Part shown: positions 33,984-42,774 of the stretch, piece by piece
Layout: each line of letters opens with the position of its first letter
Position numbering within the stretch: the first letter of the stretch is position 1
NCBI GenBank assembly: GCA_030037895.1
Contig: JASHPW010000016.1
Location: 1 to 64,000 of the forward strand
Direction of reading: 5' to 3'
DNA length: 64,000 nt
From: Xanthobacteraceae bacterium
GTDB lineage: Bacteria > Pseudomonadota > Alphaproteobacteria > Rhizobiales > Xanthobacteraceae
Notes under the pieces: generated by a model
The model's input: only the letters and a program-made list of their open reading frames with translations
The model's database searches: none
Told to the model about the DNA's origin: nothing
Translations under genes and position numbers: made by a program

Positions 33984-35590
33984 AAGCGTTCCTGATGTAC
34001 CGCGACCGCGACTTTGATCCCGAGCAACTGCTGGTGCGCAGGGAAAAGGAGCTTCGTCATAGCAGGGGCAACCCGGATCAGGCGCTTGATCTGCAGCAGA
34101 TTTTACCGTGGAACGGCGAGGCGCTGAGGCAGGACCTCGGGCTGGACGTTTTGCTCAATGCCATGAGCCAGGGCGACAAGTTCATGTACGAGGTCGCCAA
34201 GGTGGCGATGCTCGCGAGCTTAACCGATGCGGACGCCATTCGCTATCGTCAACATATCCTCGCCGATTGTCTGCAGAACGAGCAGATTGTCAGGGAGCTT
34301 TTTCAGATCGCCATTGAGACGATCGAGAGCGAGAAGAAGAACTACTGGAGCTTCCTGACCCGTTACCCCGGCGGGATACTTCACCGCGCGGTTGACGTGC
34401 TGCGGCTGTTCGTCGGCATGTTGAGAAGGCTGAGAAATGTCGCGGACCAACACGCGGATAAATTCGAATCGGAGGGTTTTGCGCGGCTTTTTGCGATGCT
34501 GAAGAAGGAGCTCAGCGACGAGTATTTCGCGGCAATCGAGGGACATTTGAACCGGCTCAAATTTCGAAACGGGGTTTTGCTCAGCGCGCGATTGGGAAAG
34601 GGCAACAAAGGGAAAAGCCATGTGCTGCGCAAGCCGCACGAGGATCAGCGGTCCTGGCTGACGCGTCTCATCTCGGAACGGCCACCCTCCTATACATTTC
34701 ACCTGCATCCGCGCGACGAGGCCGGAACCCGGGCGTTGGCGGAATTGAGCGACCGGGGCGTCAATCTCGTGGCCAATGCTTTGGCCCAGTCGACCGATCA
34801 TATTCTCAGTTTTTTCCAGATGCTGCGCACGGAATTGGCGTTTTACGTCGGTTGCATGAATTTGTACGGCCAGCTCGTGCAGATGGGCGAACCGGCATGC
34901 TTCCCGGATTTTGCGCCGGCCGGCCAACGGCGATTGTCGTTTTCCGCTCTGTACGACGCGTCGCTGACCCTGAGCATGGGACGAAAGGTTGTCGGCAACG
35001 ACCTCGATGCCGACGGGACCGACCTGGTCATCGTCACCGGCGCGAATAGCGGCGGCAAATCGACCTTCCTGCGCAGCATCGGCCTCGCCCATTTGATGAT
35101 GCAGGCCGGCATGTTCGTGGCCGCCGAAGCGTTTTCCTCCGAACTGTGCGACGGCCTGTTCACGCACTTCAAACGCGAAGAAGACACGACAATGGAGAGC
35201 GGCAAATGGGATGAAGAACTCGCCAGAATGAGCGAAATAGTCGGCCGGATCAAATCCAATTCGTTGCTGCTGTTGAATGAATCATTCGCGTCGACGAACG
35301 AACGGGAAGGCTCGGAGATTGCGAGCCAGATCGTCACAGCGCTGCTGCAGCGGCGCGTAAAGGTATTCTTCGTCACGCATTTGTATCATTTCGCGCACTT
35401 CCTTTTTGCCCGCGGATCGAGCCGCGCGGTGTTCATGCGCGCCGAGAGGCGGTCCGACGGCACGAGGCCGTTCAAACTGATCGTCGGCGAGCCGTTGCAA
35501 ACAAGCTACGGCGAAGACCTGTATCGAGCGGTCTTCTCCGGCGATGGATCAAGAATGGCGCCGGCAAGGAGAGACAAAGCGGCGGTATAG
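33980..35590 (+). CDS. MutS-like ATPase 2 (MutS domain V protein)
   Basis: 536 residues. P-loop VTGANSGGKSTFLRSIG (GxxxxGKST about 354-362), Walker B LLLLNESFASTNE, and the His loop near FFVTHLYHFAHF follow the MutS ABC ATPase order. The N-terminal part is long-helical. It differs strongly from its upstream neighbour and also lacks a mismatch-recognition domain. Start ATG overlaps the previous stop. Together with MutS-like 1 and the HEAT protein it forms the operon behind riboswitch four. DNA or RNA target unknown. Confidence 0.85.
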   Translation: MKAFLMYRDRDFDPEQLLVRREKELRHSRGNPDQALDLQQILPWNGEALRQDLGLDVLLNAMSQGDKFMYEVAKVAMLASLTDADAIRYRQHILADCLQNEQIVRELFQIAIETIESEKKNYWSFLTRYPGGILHRAVDVLRLFVGMLRRLRNVADQHADKFESEGFARLFAMLKKELSDEYFAAIEGHLNRLKFRNGVLLSARLGKGNKGKSHVLRKPHEDQRSWLTRLISERPPSYTFHLHPRDEAGTRALAELSDRGVNLVANALAQSTDHILSFFQMLRTELAFYVGCMNLYGQLVQMGEPACFPDFAPAGQRRLSFSALYDASLTLSMGRKVVGNDLDADGTDLVIVTGANSGGKSTFLRSIGLAHLMMQAGMFVAAEAFSSELCDGLFTHFKREEDTTMESGKWDEELARMSEIVGRIKSNSLLLLNESFASTNEREGSEIASQIVTALLQRRVKVFFVTHLYHFAHFLFARGSSRAVFMRAERRSDGTRPFKLIVGEPLQTSYGEDLYRAVFSGDGSRMAPARRDKAAV

Positions 35591-36488
35591 CTTGATCGGC
35601 GCTAACGCGCCTGGGTTTGTCGCGGCAAAACGGATGAGAGGAGGGGCCGGTCGAGCGGCCGCCCCGGCGGAAATGAATCTCGCGAGCCGACAACACGACG
35701 TGGATCTGGCGATCGGCAAGCTCAAATCGCTCCACGATGGCGACGTTGGCGTCGTCGAAGTTGTCGCTTGCGGCGCCTCGGCGATTCCGGCCCTCCGTGC
35801 CATGCTGTTCCAACGCGAGGTGAGCGGCCTTTTTGATACGCGTTGTCGCGCGGTGGAGGCTTTGGCCGCTCTTGGAGCCGGCGATGTCCTGATCGAATAC
35901 CTGAACGTCGAGCATTTGGCCGCCGATCCGGTCGAGCGCCTCGGCGACGATGCCGTCATCAACGCCGCGGCGCGGGCGTTGGCAAAGACGCGTGAAGAGC
36001 GCGCAATACCGCTTCTGCTGCGGCTTGCCCGACGGCCCGCTCTCAGCGGCGTGATCGCGGCTTTGGGCGCGTTTGACCGCACTGAAGCGATCCCGGTGCT
36101 GATCGATGCGCTGGAGGACGATGCCAGCCGGCAATCGGCGCAATCCGCACTCAAGCGAATGGGCCGGACCGCGCGTCCGGCTTTGGTTGCGTCCGCGAAC
36201 TGCCGCTTGCCGACGCCCGATCGCGAGAGCGAATCGAGCCTGCGGCGACGGAGAAGCGCGCTCGCACTGTTGGCGGAGATCGGGCTGTCGCGCGAGACCT
36301 GGCCGGAAGTCCGCTCCCTCGTCCGGGACAAGGATGCGAGGATCGCCGTGCTGGCGTGCAAGCTCTGTCTCGCGCACGCCCCGACGCGCGAAAGACGCGC
36401 CGCCATCGGTCGCCTGAACGAACTGCTGCTCAGCGCGGATTGGATGCTGCGCCAGGAGATCGAAGCCTGTCTCGCTATTCACTCCTGA
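35544..36488 (+). CDS. HEAT-repeat protein
   Basis: Up to 314 residues of helical repeats: ACGASAIPALRAMLFQ, CRAVEALAALGAGDVLIEYL, AIPLLLRLARRP, AIPVLIDALEDDASRQSAQ and similar units of about 30-35 residues mark a HEAT/PBS-lyase-type scaffold. No catalytic residues stand out. The longest frame overlaps MutS-like 2 by 47 bases; the repeat domain proper begins near residue 44, so starts at 35634 or 35673 are possible and none has a clear ribosome site. Probably a protein-protein adaptor for the two ATPases, by position. Confidence 0.75.
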   Translation: MDQEWRRQGETKRRYSLIGANAPGFVAAKRMRGGAGRAAAPAEMNLASRQHDVDLAIGKLKSLHDGDVGVVEVVACGASAIPALRAMLFQREVSGLFDTRCRAVEALAALGAGDVLIEYLNVEHLAADPVERLGDDAVINAAARALAKTREERAIPLLLRLARRPALSGVIAALGAFDRTEAIPVLIDALEDDASRQSAQSALKRMGRTARPALVASANCRLPTPDRESESSLRRRRSALALLAEIGLSRETWPEVRSLVRDKDARIAVLACKLCLAHAPTRERRAAIGRLNELLLSADWMLRQEIEACLAIHS

Positions 36489-36518
36489 TTGCAAGCGGAA
36501 GGCGGGTTGTTTCGACCA

Positions 36519-37733
36519 CTATGCGGGATTTCGTCGCCGCGCCCGGCTGCCGACCCACATGAATATCGGCACCGCCGCGAGTTGCGTAACGGTGCAGAAT
36601 GCAATCACGGCCGGCAATGAGAGATCGTACAGGATACCGATCGCGGCGCTGCCGGCGAACCAAAATATCCCGTACGCAGCCGTGAACAGGCCGAATGCGA
36701 AGGCTCTGTGTCGAGCCGCGATCATTGGCGCCACCGCCGCCGGAATGATCGACTCGTGAACTCCCGTACCGAGCCCCCAAATCGCGGCTCCAATCAACGC
36801 CACCCAGAAGTTGCCGAGAAATACGAGCGGAGCGAACAGCGTTGACACCAAGGTCAACGCGACCAGGACAACAAATCCGAAGCGGTCGAACAGGCTGCCG
36901 AGCACGAGGGAGCCCGTCCCGCTGACCGCCATGGCGATGGCGTAGAAAACCGCTATCGCCTCGCCGGAAATCGTTCCCGTGCGGCTGAAATGGAAAGCAA
37001 TCAAGGGATAATCGGCAAAACCAGCCGCAACCAACACGGCGCCGGTCAAATAGATCCAAAACGAGATCGGCAGCCGCGAATCCGGTCCGCCACGCGGCGA
37101 GACGTCCAGATCTTGCGGCGTCGGATAGAGCGCACGCGCGAGCAGGACGAGGCTGAGATTGACAGCCGCAGGCGCGAACAGAACCGCGAAAGCGGTCCGA
37201 TAGCTTCTCTCGTGAGCCAGCACAGCGGCCACTGCGAGGGGGCCGACCACGGCGCCAAATTGGTCGAGCGCTTCATGCAAGCCGAACGTCCAGCCGTATC
37301 CGCCGATCCGCTTGCCGGCATGCGAGAGCATCACGTCACGCGGTGGATTGCGGATCGCTTTGCCGACCCGTTCGAGAACGATCAAAGCTGCCGCGGCGGG
37401 CCAACTGTGGGTCAGCGCCAATGCCGGCACGGAAGTCATTTGAACGACGTAGCCAACGATGGTGACCGTCCAATATCGGCTGGTTGCATCGGCCAATCGC
37501 CCGGATAACAGGCGAAGGGTGTATCCGAGCAGTTCGCCAAATCCGGTGATGACGCCGACCACGGTGCCGCTGGCTTGCAGCGTCGCGAGATAGGGACCGA
37601 TGATGCTGCGCGAGCCCTCATAAGTGAAATCGGCGAAGAAGCTGAGGATTCCGATCGTGACGACAAAACGAAGGGCGACACGCCGCGCATCTGCAACGTC
37701 TCCGGCTTTCGTCGTCCGCGCATTGTCTGTCAT
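36519..37733 (-). CDS. MFS transporter
   Basis: 404 residues with 12 membrane helices from the ATG at 37733 (MTDNARTT). Family marks are GILSFFADFTYEGSRSIIGPYL in the first helix, the loop GRLADATSRYW, and LERVGKAIRNPPRDVMLS, a signature of one MFS branch whose members are annotated only generally. The frame continues to 37871 but that part lies in repeat copy C and is not gene-like. It converges on the HEAT-protein gene (30 bases apart). Substrate unknown; a link to the fluoride genes is possible but not shown. Confidence 0.83.
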   Translation of the reverse strand: MTDNARTTKAGDVADARRVALRFVVTIGILSFFADFTYEGSRSIIGPYLATLQASGTVVGVITGFGELLGYTLRLLSGRLADATSRYWTVTIVGYVVQMTSVPALALTHSWPAAAALIVLERVGKAIRNPPRDVMLSHAGKRIGGYGWTFGLHEALDQFGAVVGPLAVAAVLAHERSYRTAFAVLFAPAAVNLSLVLLARALYPTPQDLDVSPRGGPDSRLPISFWIYLTGAVLVAAGFADYPLIAFHFSRTGTISGEAIAVFYAIAMAVSGTGSLVLGSLFDRFGFVVLVALTLVSTLFAPLVFLGNFWVALIGAAIWGLGTGVHESIIPAAVAPMIAARHRAFAFGLFTAAYGIFWFAGSAAIGILYDLSLPAVIAFCTVTQLAAVPIFMWVGSRARRRNPA

Positions 37734-37758
37734 TGTCGCCGCGCGCCTTTTGGTCGCT

Positions 37759-37860
37759 AAAGCGGGATGACTTATCTTCGAATCGTCATCCCACTTTAAG
37801 CTTTTGTAATTGTCGCGCGTCCGGACGGAAAACCGGTGCCCACTTTTCCTGGACGCGCTC
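37759..37860. repeat. Dispersed palindromic repeat, copy C
   Basis: Dyad AAAGCGGGATGACTTATC ... CGTCATCCCACTTT (37759-37797), then CGTCCGGACGGAAAACCGGT and CCCACTTTTCC (37817-37848), ending GGACGCGCTC. It matches copy B over nearly its full length and copy A in its second half. Stems are imperfect at the base, so this copy is somewhat eroded. Confidence 0.75.
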
Positions 37861-38034
37861 TCATCGGACACGAGGCGGGTTCCCTGCTTGCCGTGCGTCC
37901 GTCACGCCCCCGGAGCTGGCGGCGTTCGCGCCAATTGCGCCACACAGCTAATAGGCCGCCGGCCAGCACGCAAGCGCGCCAATGCGCTCACGTTTTCAAT
38001 TGCGAAGACTGATGCGGCCAACGGCGCCCGCGTC

Positions 38035-39657
38035 TCAATACACGTCGGTCTGATAACGGTGGTTGCTCTTCAGTTCGGCCAGGACAGCGGCCGCCTGTTC
38101 GCTGGTGCGTGCGCCGTGCGTGGCGATGATCTCGATCAGCGCGCGCTCGACGTCCTTGGCCATGTGCTGCGCGTCGCCGCAGACGTAGACATGCGCGCCC
38201 TCGGTGATCCACCGCCACACGTCGCGGCCGACTTCGGCCATGCGATGCTGCACGTAAATCTTCTGATCGGAGTCGCGCGACCAGGCGAGCGTCAGCCGCG
38301 TGAGCAGGCCGGCCGCCCGCATGCCGACAAGCTCATCCTCGTAGAAGAAGTCGTAATTGCATCGCTGATGCCCGAAAAACAGCCAGTTGCGGCCGGGCGC
38401 TTTGGTCGCCATGCGCTCATACAGGAAGGCGCGGAACGGCGCGATGCCGGTGCCGGGGCCGATCATGATGATCGGGATCGCCGGATCGGCAGGCAGCGCG
38501 AATTGCTGCGCCTTCTGCACATAGCCGCGCACCTTGTCGCCGGGCTTGACGCGGTCGGCGAGATAGGTCGAGGCGCAACCGAGCCGCAGGCGCGCGCCGG
38601 TCTTGTAGCGCACGGCATCGACGGTGAGCGCGAGGCGTCCGTCGTGCACGCGCGGCGAGGATGAGATCGAGTAAAGCCGCGGCTGCAGGGCGTCGAGCGA
38701 CTCGAGCAAGGCTTCGGGATCGGGCCGGAAGCTCGGGAATTTCTCGATCGCGGCCAGCACATCCAGCGTTGCCGCGTCGCCGTCGGGATCGTTGCCTTTG
38801 GCGAGCTCCTTGGCCTTTTTGCGCCGTTCGCCGCCGGTGACGTACGAGATAAGCTCAAACAGCATGTCCGGAGCCGCGCCGAGGCACGTGCCCTCGCGCA
38901 GCGCGTCACGCAAGGTGCGGCCGGCGATGGGAAAATCCGGCGGCGCGCCGACCGCGTCGATCACCGCATCGACCAGCTCCGGATCGTTGGTCGGGAAAAT
39001 ACCGAACGAGTCGCCGACAGCGTAGTCGAGACCGGTGCCGGAAATGTCGAACTCGACGTGCCACGTTTCCTTCTCTGAGCCCGGCTTGTTGAGCCGGGTA
39101 CGCGCAACGAAGGTGGCTGCGGCCGGATGATCGCGCGCGCGGCCGACGGCCGCTGCGGGAACGGGAACGACGGCCGGCATTGCGGCCGGTTCGGCCGCGG
39201 GCGCTTCCTTAGCGGACGGTGCGTCAAGCTCGACGTAGAGCGTTTTGAGCATCCGCGCGGTTTCCTTGCCGCCCGGAACGCATAAATTGAGCCGCTCCTC
39301 AGTCCCGCGAAATATCGCATTGGCGTAATCTTGGCAGTTGTAGCCGCACTGACCGCAGTCCTGCTGGCCCATTGCCGCCATCATGCGGCGAGAAAGCGGC
39401 CTGCCCTCGGCAAGCTTCATGCGTTCCGGGAGCGCGATGATGGGATCATGCCAGGGCGCACCGTCGTCGCGTGCTTCCGTCGCGGCGGCGGGCAAGCCGG
39501 CCAGCACGGCGGCCGATTGCTCCGGCGACAACGCGGTGAGGCCGCCATCGAGCGACAGCCAGCCGGCAAAGAAGCCATTGAGCCAGACGCGTTGCTCCGG
39601 CGTGAACGGCGCCGAGTCCGGAATGAGGCGCGGAAACGGCGCCGGCACCGTGTTCAT
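38035..39657 (-). CDS. Fe-S flavoprotein reductase subunit (sulfite/nitrite reductase alpha type)
   Basis: 540 residues. In place of a flavodoxin domain the N-terminal part has a small Fe-S motif, QQDCGQCGYNCQDYANAIF with a further Cys in LNLCVPGG (residues about 98-128). An Ala/Pro linker leads to a CysJ-type FAD/NADPH module: RLYSISSSPRVHDGRLALTV (FAD), IGPGTGIAPFRAFL (NADPH), GHQRCNYDFFYEDEL and VYVCGDAQHMAKDV, ending in the C-terminal aromatic Tyr. It should pass electrons from NADPH via FAD and the Fe-S cluster to the siroheme reductase encoded just upstream in the same direction (ATGA-type overlap of 4 bases). The context with a nitrite channel favours nitrite over sulfite. Confidence 0.87.
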   Translation of the reverse strand: MNTVPAPFPRLIPDSAPFTPEQRVWLNGFFAGWLSLDGGLTALSPEQSAAVLAGLPAAATEARDDGAPWHDPIIALPERMKLAEGRPLSRRMMAAMGQQDCGQCGYNCQDYANAIFRGTEERLNLCVPGGKETARMLKTLYVELDAPSAKEAPAAEPAAMPAVVPVPAAAVGRARDHPAAATFVARTRLNKPGSEKETWHVEFDISGTGLDYAVGDSFGIFPTNDPELVDAVIDAVGAPPDFPIAGRTLRDALREGTCLGAAPDMLFELISYVTGGERRKKAKELAKGNDPDGDAATLDVLAAIEKFPSFRPDPEALLESLDALQPRLYSISSSPRVHDGRLALTVDAVRYKTGARLRLGCASTYLADRVKPGDKVRGYVQKAQQFALPADPAIPIIMIGPGTGIAPFRAFLYERMATKAPGRNWLFFGHQRCNYDFFYEDELVGMRAAGLLTRLTLAWSRDSDQKIYVQHRMAEVGRDVWRWITEGAHVYVCGDAQHMAKDVERALIEIIATHGARTSEQAAAVLAELKSNHRYQTDVY

Positions 39658-41441
39658 TCGCCGCTCTCCGCCTCGGCGAGCCGGCGCAACGTCCCAACAT
39701 CATAGCGGCGTGCGAACGCCAAAAAGCTTTCCTCGCGCGATGTCCGATGGGCGAGATAAGCCTTGAGCATGCGCTCAATTTTCTTCGGTGTGTCGGCGGC
39801 CTTGACGTCGCGGTAGATTTCCTGACCGAGCGCGGCCTGCGGCCCGAAGCCGCCGCCGACATAAATGTGATAACCCTCGACCGCCGGGTCCTGCTCGTTG
39901 TCCTGCACTTTCGCGCCCAGGAGACCAATGTCGCTGACGTGATGTTGCGCGCAAGAATGGTGGCAGCCGGTAAGATGGATGTTGATCGGCCCATCGAGCG
40001 CAACGCGGCTTTCGCACCAGCTGACGATGTCCTCGGCGTGGCGCTTGGTGTCAGCGGCGGCAAACTTGCAGCCGACATTGCCGGTGCAGGCCACCATGCC
40101 GGCGCGGATCGGCGACGCGTCGGTGGCGAGGCCGAGCGTCTCGACGGCGGCGACCGCCGGTTCGATTTTGTCGTCGGCGATGCCCGAGAGCAGCAGGTTC
40201 TGCCAAACGGTGAGGCGGATATCGCCGTCGCCGGTCGTGCCGGCGATGGCGGCAAGACCGTGCATTTGCGCGACACTCATCTTGCCCACCGGCAGCACGA
40301 CGCCGATCCAGTTGAGGCCCGGCTGCTTCTGTTTGTGCACGCCGATATGCGCGGCGCGGTCGAATGTCGGCCGCTTGTGCAAAATATTCGCCGGAACGCG
40401 GGCGAGCTTGCGGCCGAGTCTCTCCTCGACCAGCTCGAGGTATTTCTCCAGTCCCAGTCCATCGATCACGTATTTGAGCCTCGCCTTGAGCCGATTGGTG
40501 CGGTCGCCATGGTCGATGAACACGCGAACGATCGCGTCCGCTATTTCGACGGCCGCCGCGGGCTTGACGACGACACCGGTCGGACGGGCGAAATCCTTGT
40601 GGCCGGTGGCGCCGCCGATGCGCAGCGCGAAATAAACGCCCGGCGCGACGCCGTGGCCGTCCGGGACGTCGACGGCCTGGAAGCCGATATCGTTGGTGTC
40701 TTCCAGCGCCGGCACCATCCCGGCGCCGTCGAAGCCGACGTTGAACTTGCGCGGAAGACCGTGGAGCGAACGGTCGTTGAGAACGTGGAAATGCCATTCG
40801 CGCGCATAAGGCCGCGTGTCGAGCAATTCCTGGGGATCGATGCCGGCGGTGGGCGTGCCGGTGACGTTGCGGATGTTGTCGGCACCGGAGCCGCGCGAGC
40901 ACAGGCCGAGGTCCTGGATCGCCTCGATCATGGCGACGGCATTCTTTGGTTCGATCTCGCGCACCTGCAGATTGGCGCGCGTGGTCACATGGGCATAGCC
41001 GCCGCCGTAGCGCTCCGCGAGATCGGCGACGCCGGCAAATTGCCGCGCGTTGAGGATGCCGTTGGGGATGCGCAGCCGGCACATATACGAATTCTGCGCC
41101 GGGGCGACGTAGAACAAACCATAAGAGCGCCAGCGGAAATTATCCGGCGGCTTTGGCGGCTCGTTGTTGCGCGCCTGCTCTTTCAGCTGCGCGTAGCCGT
41201 CGAACGGATTGAGCTCGCGTTTGAACTTTTCCTGGTCCGACAACTTGCCGCCGGCCGCGACGGCGCGATCTTGTGCGCGGATGGCCGCGGCATCGGGCCC
41301 GCCGGCCTGCGAATTTCTGGCGCCGGCGGCCGGATCGGCTCCATTCGGCGCGGCGCCCGCGCGCGCCGATTTGGCGATCTGCAACCCGGCGACGAAGCCC
41401 TCCAAATAGCGCTTTTGTTCCGGTTCAAAATCGCCCGACAT
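39654..41441 (-). CDS. Siroheme-containing nitrite/sulfite reductase, NirA family
   Basis: 595 residues. After an N-terminal extension the two half-repeats of the siroheme reductase fold follow: YMCRLRIPNG and HVTTRANLQVREI in the first, then the siroheme/[4Fe-4S] ligands ACTGNVGCKFAAADTKRHA and LTGCHHSCAQHHVSDIG in the second (two pairs of Cys). These enzymes reduce nitrite to ammonia (or sulfite to sulfide) with six electrons. Placement between a formate/nitrite channel gene and an electron-donor flavoprotein suggests assimilatory nitrite reduction. Stop overlaps the flavoprotein start. Confidence 0.87.
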   Translation of the reverse strand: MSGDFEPEQKRYLEGFVAGLQIAKSARAGAAPNGADPAAGARNSQAGGPDAAAIRAQDRAVAAGGKLSDQEKFKRELNPFDGYAQLKEQARNNEPPKPPDNFRWRSYGLFYVAPAQNSYMCRLRIPNGILNARQFAGVADLAERYGGGYAHVTTRANLQVREIEPKNAVAMIEAIQDLGLCSRGSGADNIRNVTGTPTAGIDPQELLDTRPYAREWHFHVLNDRSLHGLPRKFNVGFDGAGMVPALEDTNDIGFQAVDVPDGHGVAPGVYFALRIGGATGHKDFARPTGVVVKPAAAVEIADAIVRVFIDHGDRTNRLKARLKYVIDGLGLEKYLELVEERLGRKLARVPANILHKRPTFDRAAHIGVHKQKQPGLNWIGVVLPVGKMSVAQMHGLAAIAGTTGDGDIRLTVWQNLLLSGIADDKIEPAVAAVETLGLATDASPIRAGMVACTGNVGCKFAAADTKRHAEDIVSWCESRVALDGPINIHLTGCHHSCAQHHVSDIGLLGAKVQDNEQDPAVEGYHIYVGGGFGPQAALGQEIYRDVKAADTPKKIERMLKAYLAHRTSREESFLAFARRYDVGTLRRLAEAESGE

Positions 41442-41465
41442 GGCTCCCGACCTCGGCGGATTGGA

Positions 41466-42293
41466 TCACTCGGCTGCGACGCGCGCCGCCAGCGGCAATG
41501 ATTCCGTCTCCCGCGGCTTGTGCGTGAGATAGATGGCCAAGCCGGTGAAGATGAAGCCGCCCGCCAGATTTCCGAGCGTGACCGGAATCTGGTTACGGAA
41601 CCACCAGTCGAACAGCGAGATCTTGGCGCCGAGCATCATTCCCGTCGGGATCAGGAACATGTTGACCACGGAATGCTCGAAGCCCTGCGCGAAGAAGATG
41701 AAGACCGGCATCCAGGTGGCGGCAATCTTGCCGACCGTGGAATTGCTGGTCATGGCCGCGACGATGGCGAGACAGACCATCCAGTTGCAAAGAACGCCTT
41801 TGACGAACACGGTGATCATGCCGCTAAAGCCGAAGGCGGCGTAGCCGATGGTCTTGGCCTCGGCGATGGAAACGATACGCGCGGCGACGCCGACAACCGG
41901 CGTGTTGCCGAAATTGGTCAGCGCAATGACGAGCAGCGCGCCGTAGACGACGCTGCCGATCAGATTGCCGACAAAGACATAGCCCCAGTTCGCCAGCATC
42001 AAGCCGCCGTTTTTTTCGTTGCCGAGAAGCGCAAGCGGCAAGAGGCCGAAGCTGCCGGTCACCAGATCGAATCCGAGAAGGACGATGAGCGCCAGACCGA
42101 CCGGGAAAATAAGCGCGCCGACCAGCGGCTGACCGGTCTGCACCGTGCCGGTGACGGCGAGGCTCGTCGCCGCGGCGAGAATTGCGCCGGCAAGTGCGCC
42201 GCGCACGATGAGATCGAAAGGCGCCAGCGCAAGTTTGCGGCGCCCAGTTTCCAGCATGGCGGCCGCAACATCGGTGGGTTTGATGTAATCCAT
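41466..42293 (-). CDS. Formate/nitrite transporter (FocA/NirC family)
   Basis: 275 residues, six membrane helices in the FocA/NirC channel fold: DLVTGSFGLLPLALLGNEK, GNLIGSVVYGALLV, FVKGVLCNWMVCLA (a family hallmark), FIFFAQGFEHSVVNMF and LGNLAGGFIFTGLAIYL. The conserved pore His in GFEHSVVNM is present. First gene of the leftward operon with the siroheme reductase 24 bases on, so nitrite import is the likely task. The upstream 280 bases hold a short AT-rich patch (42385-42415) that may contain the promoter. Confidence 0.87.
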   Translation of the reverse strand: MDYIKPTDVAAAMLETGRRKLALAPFDLIVRGALAGAILAAATSLAVTGTVQTGQPLVGALIFPVGLALIVLLGFDLVTGSFGLLPLALLGNEKNGGLMLANWGYVFVGNLIGSVVYGALLVIALTNFGNTPVVGVAARIVSIAEAKTIGYAAFGFSGMITVFVKGVLCNWMVCLAIVAAMTSNSTVGKIAATWMPVFIFFAQGFEHSVVNMFLIPTGMMLGAKISLFDWWFRNQIPVTLGNLAGGFIFTGLAIYLTHKPRETESLPLAARVAAE

Positions 42294-42573
42294 GTCTGTC
42301 CTGCTCGCGCGAGGATGGCTCGTCCTAACCGCTGGACGAGGCGATCATCCTGCAAAGCAGCAAATTTCATGCCTAATTCAAGATGCTGATTTTGTTACAT
42401 AAAAAATAACATGGCGTTCGGATTCAATGTTCCCTTGCGCATTGCGAAAGCAAGCGTGTCGATTTTTTGTGCATAACCTTTCACGGCGAAGCCGGGCCGA
42501 TGACATCGTTTCGGTTACGCAATTTTGCCGGCCGATCTATCGGCGCAAGCGGCACAATCGATGGCGGCCGAAC

Positions 42574-42774
42574 TCACCTGGGTTTGCCGGGAACCTTCAT
42601 GCCCTTCTTTCTCGCCTTGGAGAGACCGATGGCGATCGCTTGTTTGCGGCTTTTCACCCTGCCGGCCCTGCCGGCCTTTCCGCTCCTCGCGGTGCCGCGC
42701 TCGTAGCGGCGCATCTCGCTTTCGACCTCTTTGCCTGCGCCGCGGGAATATCTTCGCTGTCTCTTCTTGGCCAT
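42574..42774 (-). CDS. DUF6496 domain-containing protein (66 aa)
   Basis: A small, very basic protein with MRRYERGTARSGKAG and KSRKQAIAIGLSKARKKG, the repeated pattern of the DUF6496 family found in many Proteobacteria. The high Lys/Arg content suggests nucleic-acid binding, but no function is known. The upstream sequence has AGGAGAAACACATG, a good ribosome site. It stands alone. Confidence 0.82.
   Translation of the reverse strand: MAKKRQRRYSRGAGKEVESEMRRYERGTARSGKAGRAGRVKSRKQAIAIGLSKARKKGMKVPGKPR

Noticed and set aside
32355-35590. Standard DNA mismatch repair mutS
   Set aside because: Two short proteins (about 540 aa each) without the mismatch-binding domain; housekeeping MutS is about 850-900 aa.
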